Assembly: GCA_029256705.1 (NCBI GenBank)
Contig: JAQSXK010000001.1
Span: forward strand, 62,001-126,000
Origin: Clostridia bacterium
GTDB lineage: Bacteria > Bacillota > Clostridia > TANB77 > CAG-465
DNA length: 64,000 nt
Direction of reading: 5' to 3'
Shown: one piece after another, positions 44,176-55,321 of the stretch
Layout: every line of letters starts with the position of its first letter
How positions within the stretch are numbered: the stretch's first letter is position 1
Program-made: the position numbers and the translations under genes
The notes under the pieces: model-generated
What the model saw: the letters and a program-made list of their open reading frames with translations, nothing else
What the model was told of the DNA's origin: nothing
The model's database searches: none

Positions 44176-44187
44176 AGCTCATCCTTT

Positions 44188-45315
44188 TTACTGTGCAGGT
44201 GTTTTATTTTGTGTATCTGTTGTTGTATCTGTATTTGTATTTGTGTTAGTATTTGTATCAGTTGTTCCTGTAGAATCATCAGTAGTTTTTGCTTTTACTC
44301 CAGTTATAGTTTCTACAACTTTAGCAAGTAAAACTTCATCAATTTTCATGTTCATACTTTTACCCATTTCATCTATTTTTTTAGAAGCAATGTCATTTCT
44401 ATCTGTATCTGAATGAACTCTTCCACCAGCAACTTTTTCATCTAATTTTATTATATGGTATCCATAACTAGTTTCAACTAATGCAGTTGTTGTTGCTCCA
44501 ACAGCTAAAGTTTTAACAGCATCTCTATATTGTGTTGCTGTATTTTCATCTAGATACATTTTATATAATCCACCATTTTCTTTTGTTCCAGTATCTTCAC
44601 TTAATTCTTTTGCAAGCTTTGCAAAGTCCTCACCAGCTAATACTCTAGCAAGTGCTGCTTGTGCTTTAACTTTTACTTCTGCTTTTTTGTCATCTGCCAT
44701 TGCTGCATTAGTTTGTGTATCTATTGTTGAAAATAATATATGACGAGTTATAAATTCATTCATATCTACTGTTTCACCATAAGTTGTTTTTAAATATGTA
44801 GCAACTTCTTCATCTGGAAGATCCTTTTTTATTTTTTCAATATATGCTGTTATTATATAATCGTTATAATATAATTGTTTCATCTTATTTGGATCTATAC
44901 CGTCTTTAGTAAATTTTTTAATTTGGGCCTCATCTTTAAATATTTCTTCTACTTTTGCTTTATCATCATCGCTTAAAGTAATTCCAGCCTCTTTAGCTTT
45001 CATAAGTAATATTTTATCTACTCCTGCTTTATTTGCAATTTGAGATGGAATATCAGCTGCTGCGTATCCATAGTATTCTAACATTGGAGCAAACGTTTTA
45101 TAGTATATTGTGAATTCTGAAGTTGTTAAACTTCCTCCATCAAATTTAACTACTGGCTTTAAATTATTATTGTAGTAGAACCATCCAAATAATCCAAGTG
45201 CAATAACAATTACAGTTGCAGCAATTATAGTAATCACTTTTTTATCACTAGAAGCATCTATCTTTATACTTTTTTTGATATCTACCTCTTTTAATGATTT
45301 TTCTTTTTCGTCCAT
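44188..45315 (-). CDS. membrane-anchored parvulin-type peptidylprolyl isomerase (PrsA/SurA-like)
   Basis: TM helix, ARHILFST ... ETSYGYHIIKL; Thr/Asn low-complexity tail. Confidence 0.9.
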   Translation of the reverse strand: MDEKEKSLKEVDIKKSIKIDASSDKKVITIIAATVIVIALGLFGWFYYNNNLKPVVKFDGGSLTTSEFTIYYKTFAPMLEYYGYAAADIPSQIANKAGVDKILLMKAKEAGITLSDDDKAKVEEIFKDEAQIKKFTKDGIDPNKMKQLYYNDYIITAYIEKIKKDLPDEEVATYLKTTYGETVDMNEFITRHILFSTIDTQTNAAMADDKKAEVKVKAQAALARVLAGEDFAKLAKELSEDTGTKENGGLYKMYLDENTATQYRDAVKTLAVGATTTALVETSYGYHIIKLDEKVAGGRVHSDTDRNDIASKKIDEMGKSMNMKIDEVLLAKVVETITGVKAKTTDDSTGTTDTNTNTNTNTDTTTDTQNKTPAQ

Positions 45316-45477
45316 TTTTAATCCCCTTTTCTTATAAAATTTTTCATATATATCTATATATACAAATTATAAATAAAGTATATCATTTTAAATATATTTT
45401 GTCAACACTACTAGAAAATATATTTAAATTTTCACCCAATTTTCAAAATCGAAAAAACTTTTTACAATATTTTCTAA

Positions 45478-48400
45478 TTATTTAGATATTTTTGTCAAAA
45501 GTTCTTTTAGATTTATTTGTATAAATAACAATAAATCATTAGAGTTTATATAGTATTTTAACGAATTACTATATTTGTCTGACTCAAATAAAACGTAATT
45601 GTTTTTGATATATACTTTTGTTATTCCTATTTTTCTACATAAGTTACGAATCTCAACTATCTTAATTAAATTGTTAACTTCTTTTGGTAAATCACCAAAT
45701 CTGTCTAAGAATTCATCCACGACATTTATTATTTCTTGTTCATCTGTAGCTTCAGAAATTTTATGATACATTGTAATCTTTTGCATCAAATTAGGTATAT
45801 AACTATTTGGAATATATGCAGATACTGGTATATCTATTTTAACCTCTTGAAGGTTTATACTATCTTCTAATTTCCCTTCTTTTTCTTGTTTAATAGCTTT
45901 TTCAAGCATACTTAAATATAATTCATAACCAACAGAAGCCATATGACCATGTTGTGCTTTTCCAAGTATGTTACCTGCTCCACGTATTTCTAAATCCCTC
46001 ATTGCTATTTTAAAACCACTACCGAATTCTGTAAAGTCTTTAATTGCTTTAAGTCTTTTTTCAGCTACTTCACTCAAACTTTTATTTTTCTTATATGTAA
46101 TATATGCATATGCAAGTCTACTAGAGCGCCCAACTCTTCCTCTTATCTGGTAAAGCGCTGCTAAACCTAATTTATCCGCATTTTCAATTATTATTGTATT
46201 AGCATTTTGAATATCTATTCCAGACTCTAGAATTGTTGTACATATTATTATGTCTATTTCATGATTAATATATCTAGACATTATATCTTCAATTTCTCGT
46301 GGACTCATTTGACCATGGGCATACTCAACTTTAGCATATGGGACCAAAGATCTTACCTTATTAGTTATTTCTTCTATATTATCTACTCTATTATTTATGT
46401 AAAAAACTTGACCATCCCTAGATAATTCTCTTTCAATTGCATTTTTTATTATCGCACTATCATATTCTAGTACATAAGTATGTACAGGCATTCTTTCAAG
46501 AGGCGGAGTTGTTAAACTACTCATTCCTCTTATACCTATCATTGACATATGTAATGTTCTAGGAATAGGTGTTGCTGTCATAGATAAAACATCAATTGTT
46601 TCTTTATATGTTTTTATACTTTCTTTATCTTTAACACCAAATCTATGTTCCTCATCTATTATAAGTAAACCTAAATCTTTAAAAAACACATCCTTAGATA
46701 ATATTCTATGTGTACCAACTATGATATCTATTTTACCATCTACTAGATCTTCAAGTATTTTTTTCTGCTGCTTTGCTGTTCTAAACCTAGATAACATCTC
46801 AACTTTTACACTAAACTTTTCCATTCTTTTTTTAAATGTATTATATTGTTGAAGCGATAGTACTGTTGTTGGTACTAAGTAAGCAACTTGTTTATTATCC
46901 ATAACAGCCTTAAATGCTGCTCTAATTGCAACCTCTGTTTTACCATAACCAACATCCCCACATAATAACCTATCCATAGGTTTTATATCTTCCATGTCCT
47001 TCTTAACTTCATTTATTGAAATTCCCTGATCTTCAGTAAGTTCATATTCAAAACTATCTTCAAACTCTTTTTGCCATGGTGTATCTTTTGAAAATGCAAA
47101 TCCTCTGGTTTTATCTCTTTTTGCATAAAGTAACACTAATTCTTTTGCTATTTCTTCAACATGTTGTTTAACTTTTCTTTTTGTATTAGACCATTCTTTA
47201 TTTCCAAGACTATTTAATTTTGGCAAAGTATCATCATCACACATATATTTTTTTACACTATCTAATCCAGATATTGGAACAAATATATATGATCCGTTTA
47301 AATATTCTATTTTAATATAATCTAAAGTAACACCTTCTACTTCAACTGTCTCTATTCCTCTATATATACCTATACCATGACTTTCATGAACAACATAATC
47401 TCCTATTACTAAATCTTCAAAAGAGTTAATAGTTTGACCTATTACATTAGATTTTTTTAACTTTCTAACATTACTTAATGTTCCTGATACTGGTTCAGAT
47501 ATAACTGTTAATTTAAAATCATCATAATCGAAACCACCAGATAGTATACCTTGAGTTATATATATTTTTCCAGCTTTAAGTTCAGTTCCAAATATGTGAT
47601 CTAAATAAATTACTTTTATTTTACTGTCTATCAGCATATTTTGGACCTGATGAACCCTAGCAGCAGATGGATATACAAGAAGAATTACATTTTCTTCCCT
47701 GGCTTTGATGTCCTGTATAAGTATATCCATTGAACTACGAAAAAAGTTAACTTCCCTACAGCTGAAAATCACCTCTTTTCTTTTTGCATGAAGAACTCTA
47801 TCTGTATTCATTCTTTCCAAATAGACATTAACAAGATGTTTAAACTTTAGTTCAACATCTTCATACATGTACATTTGATGCGTATATGGTATATATAAGT
47901 GATTTTTTTCACTTAATAATTTTAATGTTTCAACATTTTCGTATATAATATACTTAGATTTTTCTATACATTTTACTGGCTCATCTATATATATAGTGTA
48001 ATTATCTAAATAATCTATAAACGATACAGTATCTTTAAAGAAAAGTTCAAAATATTTATCTACTAAATTTTTGCCATCTCCATTTTCTAATGTTTCTATA
48101 TCTTTTAAAACTACATTCTTGAATTCATTATTTATTTTACTACTTACTAAGTTTTTTAACTTGTCTATAACATTATTTGTTTGACTCTCCGTTATGTTAA
48201 ATTCACTAGCAAATTGCAAATTAAATGTTTTAACGGTCCCCATACTTCTTTGGGTCTCTACATCAAAAGAAGATATTCTATCAATAGTGTCACCGAATAG
48301 TTCTATTCTATTTGGCATATCACTATTAATACTAAATATATCAATTATATCTCCACGAATAGCGAATTGACCTTTTCCCTCAACATTAGTACATCTTTCA

Positions 48401-48882
48401 TAACCTAAATTTGTCAATTTGGTAACTAAATCATTTATATCTATCTTACTATCTATATTAAACTCTAAACTTAGATTTTTAAATTTTTCTATTGGTAGCA
48501 TCTTTTGAAGTATACTATCTATTGTAGTTACAATAATTATATTATCCCCAGAAATTATCCTTTGAATAGCGTACATTCTTGCATTCTCAATTTCTTTACT
48601 TTCTGCCTCTACATCATAATATACAATTTCTCTTGCTGGAAAATATACTATTTCAATTTCACTATAAAACTTAAGATCTTGCATCATTTTTTTAGCTTGA
48701 ATATTATTGCTACAAACTATACAAGATGGTTTATTACTGTATACATTTAAACTATATACCATATGAGCTTTTTGACTATCTGTAAGTCCAAAAACACTTA
48801 AATCGATTTTATCTGATTTAATATCATTTAATAAGTTTAAATATTTACTATGTTTTGGCAGATTAACAACTAACTGATTCAT
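45478..48882 (-). CDS. mfd: transcription-repair coupling factor
   Basis: GDVGYGKTEVAIRAAFKAV, DEEHRFGV, TRG and CarD-like domains. Confidence 0.97.
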   Translation of the reverse strand: MNQLVVNLPKHSKYLNLLNDIKSDKIDLSVFGLTDSQKAHMVYSLNVYSNKPSCIVCSNNIQAKKMMQDLKFYSEIEIVYFPAREIVYYDVEAESKEIENARMYAIQRIISGDNIIIVTTIDSILQKMLPIEKFKNLSLEFNIDSKIDINDLVTKLTNLGYERCTNVEGKGQFAIRGDIIDIFSINSDMPNRIELFGDTIDRISSFDVETQRSMGTVKTFNLQFASEFNITESQTNNVIDKLKNLVSSKINNEFKNVVLKDIETLENGDGKNLVDKYFELFFKDTVSFIDYLDNYTIYIDEPVKCIEKSKYIIYENVETLKLLSEKNHLYIPYTHQMYMYEDVELKFKHLVNVYLERMNTDRVLHAKRKEVIFSCREVNFFRSSMDILIQDIKAREENVILLVYPSAARVHQVQNMLIDSKIKVIYLDHIFGTELKAGKIYITQGILSGGFDYDDFKLTVISEPVSGTLSNVRKLKKSNVIGQTINSFEDLVIGDYVVHESHGIGIYRGIETVEVEGVTLDYIKIEYLNGSYIFVPISGLDSVKKYMCDDDTLPKLNSLGNKEWSNTKRKVKQHVEEIAKELVLLYAKRDKTRGFAFSKDTPWQKEFEDSFEYELTEDQGISINEVKKDMEDIKPMDRLLCGDVGYGKTEVAIRAAFKAVMDNKQVAYLVPTTVLSLQQYNTFKKRMEKFSVKVEMLSRFRTAKQQKKILEDLVDGKIDIIVGTHRILSKDVFFKDLGLLIIDEEHRFGVKDKESIKTYKETIDVLSMTATPIPRTLHMSMIGIRGMSSLTTPPLERMPVHTYVLEYDSAIIKNAIERELSRDGQVFYINNRVDNIEEITNKVRSLVPYAKVEYAHGQMSPREIEDIMSRYINHEIDIIICTTILESGIDIQNANTIIIENADKLGLAALYQIRGRVGRSSRLAYAYITYKKNKSLSEVAEKRLKAIKDFTEFGSGFKIAMRDLEIRGAGNILGKAQHGHMASVGYELYLSMLEKAIKQEKEGKLEDSINLQEVKIDIPVSAYIPNSYIPNLMQKITMYHKISEATDEQEIINVVDEFLDRFGDLPKEVNNLIKIVEIRNLCRKIGITKVYIKNNYVLFESDKYSNSLKYYINSNDLLLFIQINLKELLTKISK

Positions 48883-48916
48883 GACTTCCCCCTTCTAAAA
48901 GATTTAAATACTAAAG

Positions 48917-49381
48917 TTAACTTTTGTAAAAATCATATTTATTTTCAGATTCTAATATTTCCCTTGCAAATAGTCCTACATTGCCGTAGCCAGCTATTAG
49001 TTTGTTATTTGTATCTAGAACAAAATCTACATCCAACCATTCAAAAGTTCCTTCTTCATTTTCTTCAAAGTTAGATTCTTTTATAATATCATATAAAACA
49101 TTTAATTCAATATTAGAGTTTTGTTTTAGCATATCATTTTCTGGGTATATATGTGTTACTAAAAGTTTAGGATTAAATAAACTTACATTTACCTCTTCCA
49201 TTGTTTCGCGTATGCAACATTCAAAAACACTTTCATCACCTTCAATTTTTCCGCCAATTCCATTATATAACCCTATATATGGTTTTTTCTTTCTTTTTAT
49301 TAATAGTATTTTTGACATATCCTCATTAAATAATAATATAACTACAAATCTTTTCATAAAAAACACCTCTTTAATAACCAA
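48917..49381 (-). CDS. NUDIX hydrolase (MutT-like)
   Basis: GIGGKIEGDESVFECCIRETMEEVNV. Confidence 0.88.
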   Translation of the reverse strand: MVIKEVFFMKRFVVILLFNEDMSKILLIKRKKKPYIGLYNGIGGKIEGDESVFECCIRETMEEVNVSLFNPKLLVTHIYPENDMLKQNSNIELNVLYDIIKESNFEENEEGTFEWLDVDFVLDTNNKLIAGYGNVGLFAREILESENKYDFYKS

Positions 49382-51363
49382 TATTTTTAAATTTATTAAC
49401 TTTTGTACAAATATATTTTTCTAATTTATTCATAAACTCTTCTGGCTGTATCTCACCGTCTGCGACCATATTTAAACCTTTTTCCCAACTTGCAGTAAGT
49501 TCTGGATTAAGTAAATCGTTCATTGATGACTTAACTATGTCATATACTGCCTCACCTTTTTTAGTGGGAGTAAGTATTTGAGTTTTTTTATTTGAAGATA
49601 TATATCCTATTCTTTCTAATTTTTTAATAATTTCAGCTCTAGTAGCACTTGTACCAATACCCGCAGACTTTATTTGTTCCCTTAGTTTATCATCTTCAAT
49701 AAGTTTACCTGCATTCTCCATAGCAAGAATAATAGAACCAGAATTATATCTAGTAGAAGGACTTGTCTCACCCGTTTTAATTTCAATACTATTTAAGTTT
49801 ATTTTCTGACCTTTTTTCAAGCTTTTTAAAATTTCTATATTGTTTTCAACTTCTGCTTCAACTTCTTCTTTATTTTCACTAACTTCTTCATCTTCTTTTA
49901 TAATTTTTTTTGAATTTTCTTCTTTTTCTTTATTTACAACTTCTAAATATCCTTCTTCAATACATACTTTTCCAGATGTATAAAAACTTTCTTTATTATT
50001 TTCAGTACTTACATCTATAACTACATTTATCTTACTAAACTGAGCCGGTGGATAAAATATACATAAAAATCTTATTATAACCATATTAAATATATTTTTT
50101 TCTAAATCAGATAGACTATTGTAGTTTTCAAAACCTTGACCAGTTGGAACTAAAGCATAGTGATCTGTTACTTTAGAATCATTAACATATTTTGTTTTAA
50201 GTAAATCCGTAGAATACTTTTCTGCTATCATTTTATCTAGTATTTCTTTAATATATTCTTGTTTATTACCTTTTACTATACCATTTAAATTCTTGCTAAT
50301 TTCTTTTGCTGCTGAAGTAGATAATACTCTAGCATCAGTTCTAGGATATGTAAGCATCTTTTTTTCATATAAAGTTTGAGCCACTTTTAAAGTATCGTCT
50401 GGACTTATTTTAAATCTTCTTGTACACTCATTTTGAAGTTCTGCTAAGTTAAATAAAAGTGGAGCATTTTCCTTTATAGTTTTTTTATTTATTTCAGATA
50501 TAATTGCATTTTCTTTATTTTTTAATATATATTCTTTTGCTTCTATAGCAAAGTTTTCTTTTAAAAAACCAGATTCATTATATAGTAATGGTGAATTAAA
50601 ATATGTAGAATTTTCACTTACTTTCCAATCTGCTAAAAAATTACTTTCAGCAGAAAAACTACCTTCTAATTTATAAAACTTTAACTTAGTAAAATCTCTT
50701 ATTTCTCTTTCTCTGTTTACTATCATACCTAATACACAAGTCATCACTCTACCTATAGATATAACTGCTTTTTCCTCTTCCATTTTCTTAGCTAAACTTT
50801 TACCATAAACTACAGATAAAAGTCGAGAAAAATTTATACCAATTAAATAATCTTCTTTTGCTCTTAGGTATGCACTATTAGCTAAAGCATCGTATTGACT
50901 GAGTGCTTTAGCATCTTTTATTCCATTTAATATAGCTTCTTCTGTTTGAGAATCAATCCAAACTCTTCTTTTGTCTTTACATTTAACGTTTGCCATACTA
51001 TCTACAAGTCTATATATATATTCTCCTTCTCTTCCTGAGTCGGTACAAACATAAATAGTTTCTATATCTTCTCTATTTAATAATTTACTTACTATATTAA
51101 ATTGTGCAGAGACACTATCTATTACTTCATATTTGTATTCTTTAGGCACAAAAGGAAGTGTATATATATTCCAAAACTTTAATTTTTCATCATATTTATC
51201 TGGATAACTCATTGTAACTAAATGTCCGTACACACCAAGTTATAACATAATCTTCAGATTCTAAATAACCGTTTTGTGCTCTGGCATCTACTTTCAGTAC
51301 CCTAGCAAATTCTTTAGCTACACTAGGTTTCTCTGATATTATTAACTTCTTTATATTATTCAC
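49371..51363 (-). CDS. topB: DNA topoisomerase III with internal +1 frame change at CGG codon 51226-51228 (start probably GTG near 51363)
   Basis: LIISEKPSVAKEFARVLK...YVITWCV in ORF 51196-51435; GHLVTMSYPDKYDEKL...IGRVMTCVL, YPRTDAR in ORF 49371-51233. Confidence 0.92.
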
Positions 51364-51534
51364 CCACTTAACCTCTACATTATACAATAAAAACAAGGTG
51401 AAATCAAGTAAACAGTAAAAAAATACCTTTAACACAATATAGATTATATCTATATATATTAAAAGTATTGTACTATAAATTATTTATTTTAAAAAATAAA
51501 GTAAATTAGTAATATATATCCCTTCTTAATAATA

Positions 51535-53565
51535 CTAACCTATCATATTATTAAACTCATCAATTGTTATTACTTTAACTTCTAATGAATTTGCTTTACT
51601 AAGCTTACTTCCACCATCTTCACCAGCAATCAAATATGAAGTTTTTTTAGATATTGAAGATGAACTTTTACCACCATTTTCTTCAATCAGACTTACTATT
51701 TCATCCCTTGAATAATTTTCAAAAGAACCAGTTATACAAAAAGTTAGTCCTTCTAATTTATTAGATAATAATTCTTTTTTATTACCCTTTAAATTAACTC
51801 CCACACTTTCTAACTTATTAATTATTTCTTTTGTTTTATCTTTCTTAAAAAACTCTACAACAGATTCTGCCATAATAAGTCCAAAGTCTGGTAAATTAGA
51901 TAATTCTTCAGTCTCCTTATTCATTATTTCATATATATCTGTATAACTTTCAGAAAGAACTTTTGCTGCTTTTTTACCAATATTTCTTATTCCTAAACCA
52001 AATATAAGTTTATCTAATGTGTTATTTTTAGTAGTATTTATTGCATTCATTAAGTTACTTGCAGATTTATCCTTGAAATTATCTAAATCTAATAAGTCCT
52101 CATATTCCAAATAATATATATCTGCTACATCTTCTATTTTACCCATATCTATTAACTTTTCTGTTATACTATCTCCAAGACCTCTAATATCCATACAATC
52201 TCTAGAAGCGAAGTGAAGTATACTTCTATATATAAGCGAAGGGCATTCGCTATTTGTACAGCGTATGTCTACAATGTCTTCATCTTTTTCTAATTTTTCT
52301 CCGCATACTGGACATACAATTGGAGTTTCAATTATTACTTCTTTTCCAGTTCTTTTTTCTTTTATTACATGATCTATTTCTGGTATAACATCCCCAGCTT
52401 TTTGAATTACACAAATATCTCCAATTCGTATATCCTTTTGTACAATATACTCAAAATTATGAAGGGTTGCACTAGCTATAGTAGAACCAGCAACTTTAAC
52501 AGGTTCTAAAACCGCCATAGGTGTTACCTTACCAGTTCTACCTACTTGCATTATTATATCTGTAATTTTAGTTTCCTTTTGTTCTGGTGGATATTTATAT
52601 GCTACCGCCCATTTAGGAACTTTAACAGTAGTACCTAATCTATTTCTAAGCTTTAAATCATTAACTTTAACAACTGCGCCATCTATATCGTACTCTAAAT
52701 CATTTCTTAATTTACCTATTTCTTCAATAGCAGAAATAACATCATCATCTGTTATACATACTTTTGAATAATCTAGTATATGTATTCCAAGTTTTTTAGA
52801 ATACTCTAAACTTTCACTATGTTTTAAAAATTTTTGAGTTGTACATTTTTGTACATTAAATACAAATATATCTAGATTTCTATGTTTAACCAGATCTGTA
52901 TTTAGTTGTCTTAAAGTTCCAGCTGCTGCATTTCTAGGATTAGCAAGTAATTTTTTTCCTTCTAATTCTAATTCATTATTTAATCTATTAAATTCACTTC
53001 TAGGAAGATATACTTCCCCTCTTACTTCTATTGTATCATTAGTTGAAAGTACATTTGGTATACTTTTTATACATAATATATTTTCTGTAACATCTTCACC
53101 AACTAAACCATCACCTCTTGTTGATCCTCTAATTAGTTTACCATCTTCATATTCTAAAGATACAGAAAGCCCATCAATCTTTGTTTCAACTACAAATTCT
53201 ATATTTTCTCCATATTCTTTTCTAACTTTATCTGTAAAAGACATAACATCATCAAAATTAAAAACATCTTGAAGACTTTGCATAGGAACTTCATGTTTTA
53301 CATCCGAAAATATATCTTTTTTACTTCCACCAATTTTTTGAGTTGGAGAAGTATTATCTATACTATCCGGATGTTTACTTTCCAATTTTTTTAATTCTTG
53401 AGTTAATTTATCATATTCATAATCTGAAATTACTGGCTCATCATTTTCATAATATAGTTTATTATGAAATTTTATCTCTTCTCTTAGTTTGTTTATTCTA
53501 TTTAATTCTTTAACTTTTTCATCATTTACAAACATATCTAGTTGTTCCATATTTACCTCACTCAT
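51535..53565 (-). CDS. ligA: NAD-dependent DNA ligase
   Basis: KIDGLSVSLEYEDGKL, Zn finger, HhH, BRCT. Confidence 0.98.
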   Translation of the reverse strand: MSEVNMEQLDMFVNDEKVKELNRINKLREEIKFHNKLYYENDEPVISDYEYDKLTQELKKLESKHPDSIDNTSPTQKIGGSKKDIFSDVKHEVPMQSLQDVFNFDDVMSFTDKVRKEYGENIEFVVETKIDGLSVSLEYEDGKLIRGSTRGDGLVGEDVTENILCIKSIPNVLSTNDTIEVRGEVYLPRSEFNRLNNELELEGKKLLANPRNAAAGTLRQLNTDLVKHRNLDIFVFNVQKCTTQKFLKHSESLEYSKKLGIHILDYSKVCITDDDVISAIEEIGKLRNDLEYDIDGAVVKVNDLKLRNRLGTTVKVPKWAVAYKYPPEQKETKITDIIMQVGRTGKVTPMAVLEPVKVAGSTIASATLHNFEYIVQKDIRIGDICVIQKAGDVIPEIDHVIKEKRTGKEVIIETPIVCPVCGEKLEKDEDIVDIRCTNSECPSLIYRSILHFASRDCMDIRGLGDSITEKLIDMGKIEDVADIYYLEYEDLLDLDNFKDKSASNLMNAINTTKNNTLDKLIFGLGIRNIGKKAAKVLSESYTDIYEIMNKETEELSNLPDFGLIMAESVVEFFKKDKTKEIINKLESVGVNLKGNKKELLSNKLEGLTFCITGSFENYSRDEIVSLIEENGGKSSSSISKKTSYLIAGEDGGSKLSKANSLEVKVITIDEFNNMIG

Positions 53566-53675
53566 TATTTAAATATATTATACCATAAAAACAATAAAAA
53601 TAAAGAGAATTTTAAAATATAAATAAAAAATATAATACACAAGCAAATTTTACTTATATATTACATTCTTATCAA

Positions 53676-53933
53676 TTATAATTTAAAGTTATTATAAAAT
53701 TCTTTCAATTCTTTTTTCTTATCTTCAGATAACTGTATCTTTGGAATACCTTGTATTGCGCCCTCCAAAGCACATAATCTATTGTAGCAGGCAGATTCAT
53801 CAATACCTTTAATTTTAAGCCACGCTTGCATACTACCAATTTTTTTTAATTGCTCATATGTTTTAATTCCTACTTTATTTAGTTGTCCTTCAACAGCTGA
53901 ACCTATATTAGGTAAATCAGATAATTTCTCCAT
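53676..53933 (-). CDS. TfoX C-terminal domain protein
   Basis: LPNIGSAVEGQLNKVGIKTYEQLKKIGS...CALEGAIQGI. Confidence 0.85.
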   Translation of the reverse strand: MEKLSDLPNIGSAVEGQLNKVGIKTYEQLKKIGSMQAWLKIKGIDESACYNRLCALEGAIQGIPKIQLSEDKKKELKEFYNNFKL

Positions 53934-53951
53934 ATAATATCTCCATTTCTT

Positions 53952-55187
53952 CTATAATATATATAATACCACCCTAAAAGTAAGATAATAACTACTATTT
54001 ATACTATAGTTAAAACCTCTATACCCTGCTGGATAATCCGTGCCACTAGCAAAACAAACTCCACTACGATTAATGGAAGAATCTGATCCATAAGTTTCAT
54101 TTGTCCATTCCCATGCATTCCCTGCGATATCATATATATTCTTTGCTTTCCAATATTCACTGTACCCTGTATTTTGCATATTTCCATAACCTGATACATT
54201 AGCAGGAGAAACAGAGTCGCCATAATTTCCCCAAGAACTACTATCTGAAGAAGTATCTTTTCCTGAAACTTGTAGCCATTTCATCACTGTATCCCATTGT
54301 GTTCCCGTTATAAGTCCACTTTTAACTTCTACAGTACTAAACATGGATTCTGCTTTTGTTTTTGCATCAACCCAATTAATATCATTCCATACGACTGAAT
54401 TCTTTTTACTTACTAATATAGTATCAGATTCTTTTCCTGATTCATATCTAGCTACATAAAATCCACCATAATTTGTTATTTGATCAATTTCATTATTTAT
54501 GCCTGACGGTAACATTCCATCAGTAGTATTCATTGAACTTGCAGAAGTTTTAGCTGCATCCCATTTTAAATATTTAACAGTAGTATTATCTACTGGAACC
54601 CAAACAAATTCATTATGCGATGAATCTTCTATAACTAATCCTGAACGCCAAGTACCTTCTTTATATGTAAAACCTGTTGGCACATAAGGAAGTTTATACT
54701 TTTCTACATCTAATAATTGTGGTTTAATTGTTGTATATGGAAGTGTAATATTTCCAGTTGGTATTCCCATATCTGTAATCCAGTCTTTTTCCTTTTGATT
54801 CGTTCCAACATATGTTAATTTACCGTTTTGTATTTCAAACTTCGATGCATCCTTTTCTTCTATATTTGTTATAAATTCTTTAATTGTCCCAACTTTATTT
54901 TCTTCTGTTCCATCCCATATACCAGCATTAAATGAATTTGGGTTAAAAGAACCATTTTGTAAATATTGATTTGATGTATCCATTACAAGTTCAGAATTAT
55001 ATGAAGTTATATTTGCTTTAAATGTCGCTTCATTAGCCTGATTTATTATATTACTGTTTATCAAACTAAGTATTATAGCTCCTGCTAATATTAATATCAC
55101 GATTATAGTTATAACTAATACTATTAATGATATTCCTCTCTTACTTTTCAAAGTATATTCCTCCCTATTTATAACAAAAAATAACAA
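53952..55187 (-). CDS. prepilin-like N-terminus plus FGE/C-type-lectin-like C-terminal domain (DGR-target-like architecture)
   Basis: KRGISLIVLVITIIVILILAG; FVWVPVDN, GGFYVARYESGKE, NIYDIAGNAWEWTNETYG...GYRGFNYSINSSYYLTFRVVLYIL. Confidence 0.8.
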   Translation of the reverse strand: MLFFVINREEYTLKSKRGISLIVLVITIIVILILAGAIILSLINSNIINQANEATFKANITSYNSELVMDTSNQYLQNGSFNPNSFNAGIWDGTEENKVGTIKEFITNIEEKDASKFEIQNGKLTYVGTNQKEKDWITDMGIPTGNITLPYTTIKPQLLDVEKYKLPYVPTGFTYKEGTWRSGLVIEDSSHNEFVWVPVDNTTVKYLKWDAAKTSASSMNTTDGMLPSGINNEIDQITNYGGFYVARYESGKESDTILVSKKNSVVWNDINWVDAKTKAESMFSTVEVKSGLITGTQWDTVMKWLQVSGKDTSSDSSSWGNYGDSVSPANVSGYGNMQNTGYSEYWKAKNIYDIAGNAWEWTNETYGSDSSINRSGVCFASGTDYPAGYRGFNYSINSSYYLTFRVVLYIL

Positions 55188-55321
55188 TTTTAAGATATTT
55201 TAATTATATGTTAAATATATATTTTTGTCAATATATTTTTACATTGTTTTAAAAATAGTTAATAATATTTTTTATAATAAAAAACGCCTAGTATTACTAC
55301 TAGACATTTTTATATTTTTAA

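Noticed and set aside
44188-44270. Thr/Asn repeat (TNTNTNTDTTTDT) at the end of the parvulin gene as a phase-variation tract
   Set aside because: Repeat units are short and imperfect, located at the extreme C-terminus; no sign of a switching role.
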